The notes under the pieces are model-generated. The model made no database searches and was not told the origin of the DNA. It worked only from the letters and a program-made list of their open reading frames with translations. Shown piece after piece: positions 3,986-5,449 of a stretch of DNA of 5,449 bases. The stretch covers positions 1 to 5,449 of the forward strand of contig JACZTQ010000224.1 of assembly GCA_022573605.1 (NCBI GenBank), read 5' to 3'. Position 1 is the stretch's first letter, and every line of letters begins with the position of its first letter. The position numbers were made by a program, and so were the translations under genes. Source of the stretch: Pseudomonadota bacterium. GTDB lineage: Bacteria > Pseudomonadota > Alphaproteobacteria > Rhodobacterales > Rhodobacteraceae.

Positions 3986-5449
3986 TCAATTTGCGTGCCG
4001 CCGCGACAGCCCGGCCAGGGTCGGGGTCAGGGCGAAGATCATCGCCACGGCGGCGGCCAGCGCGATCGCCAGCAGGATGCCCATGCTGGCGGTGCCGCGG
4101 TGCTCCGAGAGGCCAAGCGTGCCGAAGGCGGCGATGGTGGTGAGCGCGCTGTAGAGCACGGCGCGCGGGGTCGAGGTGTCGAACACCGAGCCGGGCTGGC
4201 GGCCGGCGCGCAGGGCCAGATGCACGCCGCTGTCGATGCCGACCCCGATCAGCAGCGGCAGGACGATGACATTGGCGTAGTTGAACGGCAGGCCGAGCAG
4301 CACGCCGGCCCCCATGGTGGCGGCCCCGGCGAGCAGCAGCGGCAGCAGGATCGCCGCGATCTGCGCCGCGTTGCGCAGCATGACCCAGGCCAGCAGGGCG
4401 CAGCCGAGCAAGGCCAGCGCCGCCGCCTGGAGCATGGCGCCGGCGACCGACCCGGCGGCCCCGGCGATCTGGTCCGGCGGGCCGGCGGCGCCGGATGCCA
4501 CGGCGGCGACGGCGTCGATGAAGGCGCGCATGGCGGCGGGGTCGCGCAGGTCGTCGGCGGCGGCGATCTCGATCCGGAGCCGCCCGTCCGGGGCCACGAA
4601 GCGGGCGCGCAGCGGCGCCGGCAGCGCCGATGCCGTGACCTCGCCGGCGTCGAGTTGCAGCGCCAAGCGGTCGATCAGCAAGGGCAGGTAGCGGAAGATT
4701 TCCGCCGCCAGCGCCGCGTCGCGCGCCAGGGTGCGGCGCCCGGCATAGGCGCGCAACTCCGTTGCAAGGGTTGCGGCGGCCGGGCCGGGCTGGGCCTCGA
4801 GACGCAGCGCCAGGGTCTCCGGCGTGACCGGCGCGGCATCGCCGGCCAGATCGACCGGAGCGCCCTCGACGGCGTGCAGCAGCGAGGGATAGGCGAGATC
4901 GATCAGGTCGAGCTTCGCCATCTGGTCCTCGGGCACCAGGTCGCCCAGCCAATGGGCCTCGCGCACCTCGGCCACCGCCTCGAGGGCGGCGACGGTGGCG
5001 CGGGCCTCGTCCGCGGTCGCGGCGAGCAGGCTGAGGCGCAGCGGCGCCAGCGCCGGATCGGCGGCGAGCCAGCCAAAGGTGCGGACCGATGGCGCGGCCG
5101 GATCGCGCAGGTTCATCGGGTCGGCGTCGAAGCGCGCTTGCGGCGCCAGCGCCACCCCGGCCAGCCCGGCGCCCAGCACCAGCCAGACCAGGATCCGGCG
5201 GATCGCGGCGGGTGGTTGCCGGAGCGGCCGGGGTGGTGGCCCGGCGGCGAGCCGGGGCCAGAGCGTGATCGCGGCGGGCAGGACGGTCAGCGTCACGGCG
5301 AGCGCGATCAGCACGCCTACGCCGCCGATCAGCCCAAGCTGCGCCATGCCGACGAAATCGGTCGTGGCAAAGGCGAAAAAGGCCAGCGAGGTGGTGGCCG
5401 CGCTGAGCACCAGGGCGGCCCCGATGGCGGTCGCCGAGCGGAGCAGCGC
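3986..5449 (-). CDS. hpnN: Hopanoid RND-type transporter HpnN, C-terminal part (5' partial)
   Basis: HpnN is an inner-membrane RND/MMPL-type exporter that moves hopanoids to the outer membrane. The frame is open through the right edge, so the 487 visible residues are the C-terminal part of a protein usually about 850-900 residues long. The GTG at 5410 is internal. In order there are the last two helices of the first RND core (~8-27, 37-57), an amphipathic linker, a helix (~85-102), the motif FDADPMNLR (107-115) opening the second periplasmic domain (to ~335), and five final helices (~338-358, 363-386, 390-407, 429-447, 453-475). FNYANVIVLPLLIGVGIDSG (~389-408), with GIDSGVHL at 404-411, is the RND signature in the form characteristic of HpnN. 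The protein ends at TGA (3988-3986), after a short basic tail (SRRHAN). The next genes, hpnM and hpnH, point the same way; together they couple hopanoid modification with transport. I see no break in the frame. Confidence 0.92.
   Translation of the reverse strand, partial: ALLRSATAIGAALVLSAATTSLAFFAFATTDFVGMAQLGLIGGVGVLIALAVTLTVLPAAITLWPRLAAGPPPRPLRQPPAAIRRILVWLVLGAGLAGVALAPQARFDADPMNLRDPAAPSVRTFGWLAADPALAPLRLSLLAATADEARATVAALEAVAEVREAHWLGDLVPEDQMAKLDLIDLAYPSLLHAVEGAPVDLAGDAAPVTPETLALRLEAQPGPAAATLATELRAYAGRRTLARDAALAAEIFRYLPLLIDRLALQLDAGEVTASALPAPLRARFVAPDGRLRIEIAAADDLRDPAAMRAFIDAVAAVASGAAGPPDQIAGAAGSVAGAMLQAAALALLGCALLAWVMLRNAAQIAAILLPLLLAGAATMGAGVLLGLPFNYANVIVLPLLIGVGIDSGVHLALRAGRQPGSVFDTSTPRAVLYSALTTIAAFGTLGLSEHRGTASMGILLAIALAAAVAMIFALTPTLAGLSRRHAN

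Noticed and set aside
3972..4952. - strand frame of 326 codons overlapping hpnN in another phase
   Set aside because: It is an Arg/Ala/Gly-rich shadow; the hpnN frame carries the membrane helices and the RND motifs.

Overview
The window joins two blocks of different character across a repeat-rich, insertion-sequence-derived spacer. Positions 2-1260 (+ strand) hold the 3' end of a BatA-type membrane-anchored protein and, overlapping it by 4 nt (ATGA), a small four-helix membrane protein. Proteins of the first type, followed by a long membrane gene, are most familiar from Acidobacteria and related soil phyla. Positions 2040-5449 (- strand) hold three hopanoid genes in the order hpnN (5' partial) > hpnM > hpnH. 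Their high GC and family type fit a hopanoid-producing alphaproteobacterium, probably Rhodospirillales-like. This taxonomic reading comes from recalled family resemblance, not a search.

The right block is coherent. HpnN is an RND-type transporter of hopanoids from the inner to the outer membrane. HpnM is a secreted MlaC/Ttg2D-like periplasmic protein encoded next to it. HpnH is the radical-SAM enzyme that attaches a 5'-deoxyadenosyl group to a C30 hopene, the first step towards side-chain-extended (C35) hopanoids. hpnG, the usual next enzyme gene, is not downstream of hpnH. The operon runs into the spacer instead.

The spacer (1261-2039) contains the first ~83 codons of an IS110-family transposase/recombinase on the - strand, truncated before the rest of its catalytic domain. 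This remnant is itself interrupted in frame by a ~42-48 bp palindromic segment. Upstream of it are six GC-rich inverted repeats, three of which share the core CCGGA-N5-TCCGG. This looks like an array of dispersed palindromic repeats typical of alphaproteobacterial intergenic DNA, and part of it may be the decayed non-coding leader of the IS110 element.

No complete new defence or mobile system is visible. The points most worth a second look are the palindromic insert inside the transposase remnant, the family of related hairpins, the apparently composite 175-residue membrane protein, and the abrupt change of taxonomic character near 1260-1350, which could be horizontal transfer, rearrangement or an assembly chimera.
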